The notes under the pieces were generated by a model. The model saw only the letters and a list, made by a program, of their open reading frames with translations. It ran no database searches and had not been told where the DNA came from. Made by a program: the position numbers and the translations under genes. A stretch of 64,000 bases of DNA, from assembly GCF_043290135.1 (NCBI RefSeq), contig NW_027464603.1, forward strand, positions 5,619,501 to 5,683,500. The letters run 5' to 3'. The stretch comes from Rhipicephalus microplus (taxonomy: Eukaryota; Arthropoda; Arachnida; Ixodida; Ixodidae). Positions 24,541 to 36,246 of the stretch are shown here, piece by piece. How positions within the stretch are numbered: position 1 is the stretch's first letter; the number at the start of each line of letters is the position of its first letter.

Positions 24541-24589
24541 ACCACTTCCGAAGCAGTAGTAAAAGACTTTTGCCATTCTTTTCTGGCAC

Positions 24590-25878
24590 AGTTTGTCTCC
24601 AACGCCACTGCCGAATGGTCCTGCGCGAAGGAGCACTCCCAGTCGTCTAGACAGCCCGTCGAGTACCGCTGGCCTTGAGGGAACTGCTTCGAAAGGAGTT
24701 GGATTGCATGGAGCGGGAAAGCATGAATGTCAAGGTCAAGGAACTTACAGAATGGGTGAGCCCTCCAGCCCTATTGCGCAAGCAGGATGGGAAACTGCGC
24801 GTGTGCATTGACCCGCGTAGAATTAACGAGGCCATAAAGCGGCAACACTTATAAATGCCAAGGAGAGAAGGTATCCAGTCGGAGCTCGCAGGGGCTAAGG
24901 TGTTTTCGCGACTAGACGCCAATTAGGGATTCTACCAAATTCCCCTGCATGACGAAACGTCGAAAATCTGCGCTGTGTCGACGCCTTTCGGTCATAACCG
25001 TTTTTTGCGAGTGCCTTTTAGTATACCAGCAGCCTCTAAGGTCTTTCAGAAAGCCCTTACCGAAATATTTAAGGCTTTGCCTGGAACTAAAGTCTATGTC
25101 GATGACATACTTATCCGGGGATCATCAAGGCAAGAGCATGTCGAATGACTGACGCAGGTGCTGCAGGTAGCAGAAAAAGCAGAAATAACGTTATCATCAT
25201 TGGCGTCAAGCAGATAAGCTTCCTAGACGACGAAGTTTCAGCGGAAGGCATCAGGCCGAATCCTTTATTAATTCAGGCATTGCGGCAGATTCCTGAGCCA
25301 CGCGACAAGCAAGCAGCACAACGAATGCTTGGGGTTGTGAACTGCTTTGGCAAATTTATTCCCAGACAAGCCGAGAGAATGAAGCTACTGCGCAGCATAA
25401 ATCAGAAAGATGCGGTGTTCGAATGGACTCTCAATCAAGCACAGGAATGGCGTCCAATATGCCACAGCTTGAGTAGCCAATTGTTGCTGGCAGTGTTCGA
25501 TCCGGTAAGAGAAACGAAGATTTAATGTGACGCGTCACGCAGTGGTGTAAGCGCCGCGCTGTTGCAGAACTACAACGGCTCATGGAAGCCTGTGGCATAC
25601 GGGTTAAGAACGCTGTCCGAAGCAGGAACACGCTATACCCAAATAGAGAAAGAAGCCCTTGCCATAGCATACAATCGCGAGAAGTTCGACCATTTTGTGT
25701 ACGGCCTAACGGTCATTATTGAAACAAACCAGCACCCTTTGATTGCCATATCAAAGAAAGCGATCGGCGACATGCCACCCAGACTGCAACGTTTTTTAAT
25801 GCAATTGCTTAGATATAACTTTGAACTGCATTTCGTTCCAGGAAAGCAGCTCATGCTCGCCGATATGCTGTCATGAAC
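24590..25878 (+). pseudogene. Ty3-type reverse transcriptase and RNase H, broken
   Basis: Across shifting frames one reads DGKLRVCIDPR, AKVFSRLDAN, GFYQIP and the catalytic KVYVDDILI near 25,095. Next come the connection segment (LGVVNCFGKFIPR) and RNase H/tether motifs (YTQIEKEALAIAY, VIIETNQHPL, FVPGKQLMLADMLS) ending at 25,876. A stop follows RQHL, another sits at DAN*GFYQ, and frame changes fall near 25,150 and 25,525. The RT motif order and YVDD place it in Ty3/Metaviridae, most like mag/K02A2.6 elements. Confidence 0.85.
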
Positions 25879-27107
25879 AACCAGCAGTGAAGGCAGAGAT
25901 GACGTCTGCACGGATGACGCAGAAGTGCATGCCGTAAGTACGGTATCCTTATTTATCAGCGAGGGAACGTGGAAGCGTCTGGCCGAGGAAACTGCCAAAG
26001 ACGGCTTTCTGAAAGTAGTGCTGCAGAAATTGACCACGAGTGAATCAATAGAGGGCCCGCTGAAGCCTTTTTAACCCGAGCTCTCTTCAAATAAAGGAGT
26101 CTTGTTTAAGGGACCCAAGGTCGTAATTACGGACAGCATGAAAGGGACATTGTAAAGAATCCATGAATGGCATTTGGGAATTGCCAAATGTAAAGTTAGG
26201 GCTCGTCGCCTCGTTTTCTCTCCTGGCATGAACTCTGAAATTTAAGCATTTGCCGAGAAGTGTGCAACATGAAAAAAAACACATGTACAGCCAACCAAAG
26301 GAACCACTTTTGTTGCGATCCGTGCATGACCAACCCTGGTATCGCTTAGACATAGAACTCTTTTGCTATGATGGGAAGTCCTACCTGTGTGTCTACGACG
26401 CATAATCAAAGTTCCCGGAAGTCGAATTCCTCCGACACACCACTTCGAGGACCGTCGTCAACGCCAATGGTGCTATTTTTTCACGTTATGGCATACCTGA
26501 GGAGGTGCCATCAGACAATGGCCCTCAATTTTTGAGCAGTGAATTCGCTTCATTTGCGCGCACTTATAATTTCAAGCACATTACCTCAAGTCCAGGGTTC
26601 CCGCGTTTTAATAAACTATCTGAAAAGGGGGTGCAGAAAGTGTTGAAACTTCTTAGGAAGGCTACCGAAGCTAAACAAGATTTTTGGTTGGATCTTTTGG
26701 CTGACAGGACCTCTCCTTTGAAATGCGGACTGACACCTGCTGAAATCCTCCAGGTCCGCCAGATACAGACGCAGCTACCAAACTACCAGTGTGGCCCTTC
26801 CCACCGAGTCATCACGCATCGTTAGTCTCTGTCGTCTACACAGCCACTAGCCTCAATCCATGAAGGCGACATTGTGCGAGTCCAGAGCGGCTCGTGGGAC
26901 ACTAAAGCACAGGCTCTGAAAGCGTCAAGATATCCACGGTCGTACCACGTAATCACCCAGGAAGGGGCGCTGCCTCCGGCGCAACCGCAAGCACTTGCTA
27001 CCGACTGGACAGGCCTTCAAGCAGGACTCTGTTTCCAACGGGGGCAACGTAGAGCCAAGCAGCTCGACAGCTGCGTGGCACGTCGAAGACACAGCGCCAC
27101 GCAGTGA
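25879..27107 (+). pseudogene. Ty3-type integrase, broken
   Basis: The linker and a damaged zinc-binding region span 25,900-26,340. The catalytic core shows the segment with CVYDA and FPEVEFLRHT near 26,390, then IPEEVPSDNGPQF (second catalytic Asp) near 26,500. The usual glutamate region reads NKLSEKGVQK, so the invariant NGxxE pattern is degraded. The C-terminal part runs to 27,107 and then stops near the arm boundary at ~27,125. Several stops and frameshifts lie upstream. Confidence 0.8.
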
Positions 27108-27125
27108 CCCAACTACCGCGGGCAC

Positions 27126-30100
27126 ACGGAGTAGTCCAACGTTCAAGTGACATTTCTCCAGGAAGTGAATCGCTGCTGTGTTTGGGGAAAGAATTGGTGG
27201 TGTTTCCTTGGATTTTAAAATAGGTGAGCCATAAACCTACAAAGGCTAATGAAATTCGCCATCTGCACCGGCTTCTAGTTTTAGATATTCGTGGCACGCT
27301 GTTTCGCTTGCTGCGTTTTTGAAGCCGTAGAGAGGGTTTTCCTTTCAATTGTGTTGCACTAGTCACTCGCACAATCATAGTCGGCTGTGCAGCTGTCGAA
27401 AATAGCACAAAATGGGATAAATGTTCAGATTCTTTTAGTACGAAGATAGAAAATTGAAGTTGATTTTGTGGAGAGGCATGATGAGTGGTACAGTCTTTGA
27501 TGCCTAGCGTCCGGTGGGTAATATTAATCCGAAATCCTTCATAAATGGTTTCGTTTCACACATTCAGTATTTACGTGCAGGCGCTCCCAGCAAAGATCTA
27601 AGGCAGGTTGACTACGTGCCATACACATATTGGCACCTTGAAACAGAGCTGGCCGTCATGCAAAATGCGGCCAGCTCTGAGCTTGATACAGAAAGCAGCA
27701 AGACAGAGCAGCCAACAGCCGCACGACATTATGCCAGAGGTGACACCTTGGGATCCACGGTACCAATTGCAGCGATGTATACACAATAAGTAGTGGTTAA
27801 GAAGGCGACGACCTCGCACCAGTGGGAGAAAATGATGTGTCAGTTACGCTATGTAGACAAAAAAAGGCACCCTGCTATTCTACTTATGGAACAGGTATAC
27901 AATGTATTGCTTGTGATTTCAACTGTTCGTCCAAGAATTCATTTCGTAATCGTCAATTTATTCATACCTCATCTGGTGCACATGTGAGCAGGGCTTCACA
28001 ACATGGTGCCTGACTGTGAGGTTGGCGTCGCCTAGACAAGATTGTTCACCAACGTGATGCAATGCAGTTACGACAAAGAAGCTCGACTTTACCAAAAAAA
28101 AAGTTACCGCGCAAAATTTTTGTTTCGTAGTTTTTTCAGGACTACATTCTTGCCGATGTCATTCACGAACATTTGAACATTTTGCCGGGCCATCACCGCT
28201 GAACACGTAGTTTTAGTAACGTATGATAACCATTTCAAACAGAACATTCATACAAGATACTGTATACCCAAATATCTTAAACAGCGACAAAGTGGTACAT
28301 CTGCAAATGCAAAAAATGCTGAACACCCTCACTGAAGCAAACACGTAAAAATAAACACATTCGTCGGTAATGTGCCTTAATATGCAAGTGTAAAGTTAGT
28401 TGAAAGACATGACAGCCAAGGTAAGGCCACTTAAAAAAACATATAATTGTGAATGCACATACAGTCGGTTGTTTGCCACTTCAAGTGAAAATAATATTCG
28501 GCAATCACAGCACATGTTTCGCTTTTGTGGTGAGTCGTAGGTGTGGCCGTGCTATTGTGTGCTAGAAATTTGCAGCATACGAGTTGGTTCACCGTGAAGA
28601 AAGCGAGTGACACCAAACTCCGATAACCAAGGAGTGATGCAGCACACGGAGAGCCATTGAAATGGTAGCTGGTGCAGACTGCGTGCATCTCATGAGCCTT
28701 TGCGAGTTTATGCCTCACTTATTCATGGATTATAGCATGATAATTACTGCAGCATTCTAGGTCTAACTCTCAAATGCCTACAGAGCGCAAATAGGAATAA
28801 TCAAAGAGAGATTTTCTCTTAAGACACCGTTTTTTTTCTAAGACAACATGTTACCACAGTTGAAGCAGTGGGAAGTTTTCAGTCAGCCTTCACCATGCAG
28901 ACTCTACTTAGCTATCTCTCATTACCAAATCTTTAATAACCTAAAATGCTGGATAGGAGGCCTGTGGTTTCAACCAGTCCTGTACTCCGCTCTGCTGCTT
29001 GCTGCATACTCGCTTACAGAACCTCTAGGTGGCGTGTTAAGGAAGTTGCAAGGCAGACAGTTCTGATGAAGCCCTTGATCAACATTTGTTGTAATGAATA
29101 CTAAATCAATAAAACTCTAACATTACTAAGTCACAAGTGTGGTTGCTAACTATTAATGTTGTTCTTTTTTTTTCTTTGTAAGAATAATTCTTGCAAAACT
29201 GACATATTTGCGTAAGTTGCCAGTATTTTTGGTAATTATTTCTGTATCATTCTTCTTTCTTGAAATTACACTGAAGCTTTGGGCTATGCTAGGCTGCAGT
29301 ATTATGAAATAAACAAATAAATCAAATGGTGCTACACTCTGACAAATACCTCAATCAAAATGGCAAATTTGTAGAGATGTAGCTGGTATATGTACCCGAA
29401 CGTTTCAATTGATGCAGTCTTCATTTTCGCCCAGGATACTGCTTCGCGACTGAACGAAACTTGAAATAAATGTAACATCGGATGACTGACCCTTGCCTAG
29501 CAAATTGGCACAAATGTACTTGAATGAGCGACTATTGTGTAGACTTGCAGCTTAATAAAGCAACCAGGACATTGGTAGTAAGTATTTTGTATATGTTATG
29601 AAAATAAGTTTTACTAATAAAGCGCATTTCCCTTCTGAGATTTCACGTTGCATTCAAAGTCGCAGAGCTATCAGGGCCTACCCGAATGTGGTTTTTTGAT
29701 GGCGATCAGCAGTGGCAGCGACAACTTATGCCGCTGCGCAGCCGCACATAATAGAGACATTTTAATGCGGTCATGATCGCAATTCAAAGATTCCATGAGG
29801 CACGAGCGTGCAGTATCAGGTGCAGCACGCCAACATATACAACACATAGATAAAATGTGGCACATAAAAATAAAACACACACACAATCAAATGTTTTTGT
29901 TGTGCCTTCCTTTGTTCTCCTAAGCGCACGCCAGTGAAAACGTCATGAAAAATAAAATCCAAGTCAACTCGAGAAAGGTGGGAATCCTTGTGAAGGCAGC
30001 TCATCTTCATATCGTTACCCAGCTCATTTTGCCGATAAAGGCCTTTTTTACCATATCGGCAACGCTTAGCGAAATGAAGTCTTTTACAAGGTTGTCCACA

Positions 30101-30177
30101 ACGGCGCCGTAAACATCTCCGCAAACGATGAACGTGACTTCTGGTGCACCCCACATTTCAAATGACTCTTCATGGTT
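27126..30177. other. Right-arm DNA, no supportable gene
   Basis: Reverse-complement partner of roughly 4,035-8,240. Small frames such as 27,514-27,789 mirror left-arm frames (7,575-7,772 region) and show no domain. The segment 29,620-30,090 has no left-arm partner and includes 'aataaaacacacacacaatc'. Near 29,285-29,330 a diverged dispersed-repeat tail pairs with one at 5,990. Confidence 0.6.
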
Positions 30178-30300
30178 TTACTGAACCACATCTATTTCAA
30201 ACCTGCCGCACAGTTCAAAAATGCCGCACAGTTTGGAAACGTATAAACCCGGTAGCACAAGACTAGCAACAGAACCCGTCGCACATCCCGTAAGCGCCAT
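30178..30300 (-). CDS. Right-arm copy of the small conserved ORF
   Basis: A 40-codon frame (starting MALTGCATGSVASLVLPG, ending EIDVVQ) homologous to 3,813-3,941. The ATG and TAA are conserved, and beyond the TAA the same frame is open for 56 codons (to 30,010) with NHEESFEM and GAPEVTF shared with the left arm. The preceding sequence has a long poly-T run ending CAG about 80 bp upstream of the ATG, a plausible splice acceptor. An internal 'GGCAGGTTTGA' could be a donor. Coding status is unproven. Confidence 0.3.
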   Translation of the reverse strand: MALTGCATGSVASLVLPGLYVSKLCGIFELCGRFEIDVVQ

Positions 30301-32619
30301 GTTGCTAACTAATGACTCAGAAACAGGCTTGTCTTGGCCGGTTGGAGTGAACCGACTCTCTCGAAGTTCACCTGAAAAAAAAAAACTTGAAGCTAGCGAA
30401 AAAAGGAAAACTCATTCACACAAATTGAAATTCAATAACTCACGTTTTTTGCACGCGTAAAAGCATGCAGTGTGTTTGATTGGTCTCAATCATTTATTTT
30501 TTTTTTCACGCCACCAAAAATCGTATTTTAGCTTCCATAGTGCGGCTATCAGGTGTGGTTGACATATGGCTTGTAAACATCCGGTTGCGCAAAAACGCAA
30601 ATGGCAGCTAAGCATTCTGCGATGATCCCGTTGATTCTCGTCAACGCAGTAACCAACCGGACCTACCTACAGCCCAGAGCATGTGCAAAAAAAGCTTTTT
30701 GAACTTCACTAAGCTTTCTGGCTGCGCAATTTTCAGCAGTGCGCAGTGATGGCATATGTTAACTGGCGTACTTAAGCATACATAATCGTCACAATAACGC
30801 GACTAGTACACCCACTTTCGAGGGGAACAACAGGAAAAAAACACATGAATAATATTATTCATCTATGTTATTCTAGAATAATGACGAAAGCAAAGAGCGT
30901 AGATCTGCGAGATGTTGACTATTTTGCGTTCAAGACACAGCGTAATGGTAGAGATATTCTCGTCTGCGCCCCATGCAAGCTGTCAAGTCTGATGTTGTGT
31001 AGTATATTTTCACGAGCCGTAAGTGTTACATAGATGATTATTCGGCTGACCTTACTATGCTTGTAAGCATTATGTTTTCTTTATCTTGTATATGCATATG
31101 CCAGAACTCAGCGTAAGCAATAGTGTAAAAACAGCTGAGCTGCGGAGAAGAATTATGTTTGGCTAGGGTGTAAATGATGCGTAAAGCTCTGTTTATTAAA
31201 GTGGAGCTTCTGCAAAGTGCTGCTAGTAGGAAGAAAATTAAAACACGTGAGACAGCTTAACGCATGAGACTGGCCTGCCTAACCTCTGAGCTACTATTCT
31301 GTTAACGAAAGACCTACAGTTTTAAATGCCTGGTACAATTTTTGTTTCTAGAGCTGCAAGTCAGTGATTTCTATCATGGCACATGCTTTACCCCATGGCC
31401 AAAAAGTGATCCTTCTTGTCTTAGCCGCAGTAATTTCTCATGCACTTTTCCCAGTCACTCTCTATTTTTACTAACCAAAACATTCTACGAAGACTACGAT
31501 ACTACCTAACGCGAATTTCACGCGCAGCTTCTTGTTGAAGCATTGCTAACTACAGCCACGTGCACTCCGCAGTTGTAGAAACGTAACATTAATTTGCTAT
31601 ATGTTGCCACTAAAACTGCCAGTGCTCAAGCTTCAAGCAAGCCACTATGTGCGTTGAAGGTACCGCGAACTAAGCAGAAAGCTTACAGCCACTTTACGAC
31701 AATCGAAGCCTGCCGCACTGCATGCCACAAATATCGACCATAAGGAACGAAAGCAAGGGGTGGAGAGACAGCCTGCGTGACTGAGAAAGAAAGCGAGTCT
31801 GCAGTCACTCTTAATATCTACAGACTCCGCGTTTACTCTATCGACTTCAATCCATCGGTTACGCCGCCAACGCAGACGGTGATGCCGCATGATTCAGGAG
31901 CACACGCCTGGAAATCAGCTCTCAAACACAAACGTATTATCGTTGCTATAAGTGCGCGTTCATCAGCAGGATTCGCTCTTAGGGGGTGCAAATGGCTGGT
32001 GTAGGGCAAAAGCACTTGCGTAGCTTGGGTGAGTGCAAGTGCTAGTGAGGCTTGAAAGAGACAACTACCCATTTGTTTCCCCTACCGACACCTGTGCGTA
32101 TGTGTGCAAAACAAAATTAGTAATTGATGATGAGAGTCTTTTTAATAATAGGGTAAACGAGAAACAACCTAGTATGCTTCCTTATGTGTCTCCTAGCTGG
32201 CGTATCATTCAATGTTTCTCATGAGTGCTAAATAAAATTAACATACAGACATGGAAGTGACACACAAGAATTCACATGTTCGAAGATTTGATTGCAAACA
32301 TATTACGGAAATTCAAGCTGGGCAGAAAGTATTTTTTGCTTTTGTTCTATATGTGTAAGACTCCCTAAATCAAATAAGCAAGGCTAATACTAGATACTTC
32401 TATTCAATTCTTTAGAAATTGGATTCACTCTGCAGTTACAGTAAACCACCTTGTTTAGAAGCTATGCTTGCATGGCATTGGAAAATTACGTCCCTCAATA
32501 AAAAGAGAGATGTCTTTAATTTACATACTCTAGGCCTTTAAAGAAAACTCAAAACGGGCAAACAGAAAATGCACAAGTTTGTGTCACACAAGTACTCAGA
32601 TGACACATTTAAAACAATG
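30301..32619. other. Right-arm DNA, no supportable gene
   Basis: Partner of 1,490-3,800 in reverse complement. For example 30,600-30,650 matches 3,460-3,510 and 31,980-32,050 matches 2,040-2,110. No domain-bearing frame was found. Confidence 0.6.
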
Positions 32620-35600
32620 CATGGACACATGAACAGAAAATTCAAGGTATTCATCCTTCTTCAAGAACACAAGTACTGCAACAAATATATAGTTCTATGC
32701 TTCGCAGAAAGCTTTCATGCATACGTGCAATAAGCTGTAACAAGCTACTTTGGAAAGCTAAGATGGATGCAGAAGGAACGAAACTTTGAGAAATATTTGC
32801 TCCTGCGCACTTTCTCTCTGATAACAAAGTTGAAGTACCGATTACAAAGAAGAAAGCTTTAGCCACCAAAAGAGTCTGAAGATTTTCAAACAATGTAAGA
32901 ACTGAAACGAAAATTTGAGCGGCTTATGTTTTCAAGACAGAAGTACAGTGACAAGCTGTCAAGTGAGCAAAATGCTTCCGTGCATTGGTACAAAATCTCT
33001 TTTCAAGGGATCACATGCAAGCCCACGAAACAAAGCGTAAAGAATGATTTCCTCTTATCCACCTTCTCCGTGATAAACACAACCACTTATATCAGACAAG
33101 AATTCCTGTGCCACAAAAACACTCTCATCAACAATATAAAATGATACATGGAAGCCAAAAAAGCCCCCTGTTTGCAAGAATGAGTATCATTACAAATAGC
33201 TGTTCGAAAGGATAGATGATGTACATACAACCGTACAACAAGCCGTTTTCAAAAGTTCAGATGAAAGTGCACCAAAAATCGCAAAGAATTATTTGCTTTT
33301 GTGCACCTACTCTGTGATAGCCCAGCCAAGTATCAGGAATAAAAACCTTGTGCCACTAAACATACAGATAAACCAATTAAAGCAATATGAAGGAGCTCCA
33401 AACAACAACTTGAGCCACACTCGTTTGAAAGACATGAGTACCGTGACCGTTAGATGTTCAGTTAGAATGATGCGACACATGAATGCGTACAAATATAGCT
33501 GTATTCAAGGGTTCACATGGAGACCCACAAAACAGAGCATCGAGAATAACTTCCTCTTGTCCACCTTCTCAGTGATAAACACAGCCATGTATCACAGACA
33601 AGAATTCTTGTGCCACAAGAATTCTCATCAGCCATTTCAAGCAATATGTGGCAGCTCAAAATAAAAAATTGAGCTCTTTTGTTTGCAAGACATGAGTACC
33701 GTAACAAATAGCTGTCTGCTAGGGATGATACAGTACATGCAAGCGTACAACAAGCCGTTTTCAGAGGTTTAGATGGAAGTGCACAAAACAAAGCGTTGAA
33801 AATATTTGCTATTGTGCACCCTCTCTGTGTAAACACAGCAACGTATCAGAAACAAGAAAGCTTGTGCCATTAAACACTCTGGTCAATCATTTGAAGCAGT
33901 GCGTGGAAGCTCAAAACAACATTATGAGCCACTCCTAATTGCAAGACATGGGTATCGTGACCATTAGCTGTTCAGTTGAAATGATGCCATAAATTAATGT
34001 GTACAAATATAGCTATATAGGGCTTCACATGGAAGCATACAAAAGAGAGCACGGAGAAATATTTCCTCTTGCTCATCTTATGAATGATAAACACAGCCAT
34101 GTATCACAGATGAGAATGCTTGTGCCACAAAAACACTCTCATCAACCATTTCAAGCAATACGGGGAAACACAAAATGAAAAATTGAGCCCTTTGTTTGCA
34201 AGGCATGAGTACTGTTACAAATATTTTGTCCAATAGGGATGATGCTGTACATGCAAGTGTACAACAATCCGTTTTTAAAGGTTCAGATGGAAGTGCACAA
34301 AACAAAGCGTAAAAAATAATTTGCTGTTGTGCAACTTCCCTGTGATAGCACAGCCACGTATGAGGAACAAGAAAGCTTGTGCCACTAAACAGACTGATAA
34401 ACCATTTAAAGCACTACGAGGGAGCTCAAAACAATAACTTGAGCCACTCTCGTTTGCAAGACATGAGTACCATCACCATTAGCTGTTCAGTTAGAATGAT
34501 GCGACACATGAATGCGTACAAATATAGCTGTATTCAAGGGTTCACATGGAGGCCCACAAAACAAAGCATCGAGAATAACTTCTTTTTTTCCACCTTCTCA
34601 GTGATTAACACAGCCATGTATCACAGAGAAGAATTCTTGTGCAACAAAAACACCCTCATTAGCCATTTCAAGCAATATGTGGCAGCTCAAAATAAAAAAA
34701 TGAGCTCTTTTGTTTGTAAGACATGAGTACCGTTAGAAATAGCTGTCCGCTAGGGATGATACAGTACATGCAAGCGTACAACAAGCCGTTTTCAGAGGTT
34801 CAGGTGGAAGTGCACAAAACAAAGCGTTGAGATTATTTGCTATTGTGCACCCTCTCTGTGTAAACACAGCAACGTATCAGAAATAAGAAACCTTGTGCCA
34901 ATAAACACTCTGGTCAATCATTTCAAGCAATGCGTGGAAGCTCAAAACAACAACGTGAGCCACTCTTGATAGCAAGACATGAGTATCGTGACCATTAGCA
35001 TTTAAGTTGGATTGATGTGGCACATGAATGCATACAACGAGATGTTTTCAAGGGTTCAGATAAAACCGCACAAAACAAAGCATGGAGAAATACTTTCTTT
35101 TGTACACCTCAGTGATTACGCAGCCAAGTATCACAGACGAGATTTCTGGTGCCACAAAAACACTCTCACTAACCATTTCAAGCAATACGCGGAAACTCAA
35201 AATGAAAACTTTAGCCCCTTTTATTGCAAGACATGAGTATTGTTAGAAATAGTTGTCCATTGGGGATGATGCTGTACATGCAAGTGTACAACAAGCCGTT
35301 TTCAAAAGTTCAGAATGAAGAGCACAAAACAAAGCGTAAAACATTATTTGCTATTGTGCACCTTTCCTGTCAGCGCACAACTACGTATCAGGAACAAGAA
35401 GGCTTGTGCCACTAAACACTGTTTATGACCAATTCAAGCCATTCGTGGAAGCTCAAAACAACAACTTGAGCCACTCTTGTTGGCAAGACATAATCAGCGC
35501 GACCATTAGCTGTTCATTTTGAATAATGCTGTATATGAAGGCTCCGACGAATGCACACAAAACAAAATCTTGCGAACTATTTGCTCTTATTCATCGTTTG

Positions 35601-35950
35601 AGCAATAAATACAGCAAGGTCATTTCACGAGCAAGCAAGCTTGTGCCACCCAAACACTCTTTAAACTATTTAAAGTAATGTGTTGAAACTTAAACTGAAT
35701 ATTTGAATCGATTTCGTTTTCAGTCTTGAGTACCATGATGAATACTTAGTTGGCCAGTGGTGAGGATGCTTTCCTGCATACGTACAGGAAGCTGTTTTCG
35801 AATGCTCAGATGGAAACAGACGAAACTAAAATTTGATAATTATTGGCTCTCATTCTGATTCTGAGAAATAAACACAGCCAAATACTGTTCAGAAGTGAGC
35901 AAGCTTGTGCCAAGCCAACCAAACTTTTAGATCAATCATTTCGAGCAGTG
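32620..35950 (+). repeat. Satellite array, ~256-bp monomer with ~513-bp ABAB higher order
   Basis: The landmark 'caagacatgagta' or variants recurs at about 32,932, 33,176, 33,430, 33,689, 33,944, 34,199, 34,458, 34,718, 34,975, 35,229, 35,486 and 35,723, a step of 237-260 bp. The text after it alternates. A-type monomers continue 'gtgaccattagctgttcag' (33,430; 33,944; 34,458; 34,975; 35,486). B-type monomers continue as 'aaatagctgtc' with 'gggatgat' (33,176; 33,689; 34,199; 34,718; 35,229). About 13 monomers are present. Open frames across it have no gene features. Confidence 0.92.
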
Positions 35951-35967
35951 CACGGAAACTTGAACTA

Positions 35968-36045
35968 AATGTTATTTATTTATTTATTTATCACATACTG
36001 CGGACCAAGTATGGTCCATGCAGGAGAGGGCAATACAGTACAAAA
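35968..36045. repeat. Dispersed-repeat end with TTTA tract
   Basis: (TTTA)n followed by 'cacatactgcggacc' and 'ccatgcaggagagggcaata', similar to 10,865-10,930. It is probably the 3' end of a truncated dispersed element, abutting the satellite array. Confidence 0.5.
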
Positions 36046-36183
36046 TTCTTCTACATACATACACTTCCGCTGCAGTATACATTCACTGCAGAACAAAATT
36101 CATGTACATTAAAAACTCATGAAAAACAAAGGACAAATACAGGCAAAGAAGCAGACTTAAGCAACAAAAAAAGGGTATAGTTT

Positions 36184-36225
36184 CATCTCACAAGGGGTGG
36201 AGAAACCCCCACCCCTTGTGAGATG
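36184..36225. repeat. Perfect 17-bp hairpin with partial third copy
   Basis: CATCTCACAAGGGGTGG (36,184-36,200) and its exact reverse complement (36,209-36,225) are separated by 8 nt. A further direct copy of the core, 'atcacaaggggtgggg', follows at 36,231. The function is unknown. Confidence 0.85.
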
Positions 36226-36246
36226 GTAATATCACAAGGGGTGGGG

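Larger units (their letters stand above)
22906..27125 (+). mobile_element. Decayed Ty3-type (mag/K02A2.6-like) LTR retrotransposon
   Basis: The palindrome homology breaks off at ~22,905 and resumes at ~27,125, so about 4.2 kb was inserted after the duplication, probably with loss of ~240 bp that the left arm keeps at 8,300-8,535. In order, the insert shows gag (23,125-23,985), zinc knuckle and protease (24,030-24,540), reverse transcriptase (24,590-25,160), RNase H (25,500-25,878) and integrase (26,300-27,107). The first ~200 bp may be a 5' LTR/leader. No matching 3' LTR follows the integrase. Many stops and frameshifts make it inactive. Confidence 0.85.
15296..35950. repeat. Right arm of the giant imperfect inverted duplication
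   Basis: Reverse-complement partner of 1-14,993. It is longer because of right-arm-only DNA at 16,390-20,639, a Ty3 element at 22,906-27,125 and a longer satellite array at the outer end. Between block changes the coordinate sums of matched points stay nearly constant: about 30,220 near the centre, ~31,450 for 8.5-9.7 kb, ~35,270 for 5.7-7.8 kb and ~34,130 for 3.5-4 kb. That is the signature of one ancestral inverted duplication modified by indels. Confidence 0.9.

Noticed and set aside
33293..33664. 123-codon ORF in the satellite array, with a similar one at 34,379-34,726
   Set aside because: The frames recur with the satellite period and have no domain. They are by-products of the repeat.
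32620..35950. CRISPR-like or protein-repeat interpretation of the periodic array
   Set aside because: Monomers of ~256 bp with no short identical repeats and variable spacers, in eukaryotic DNA. This is satellite.
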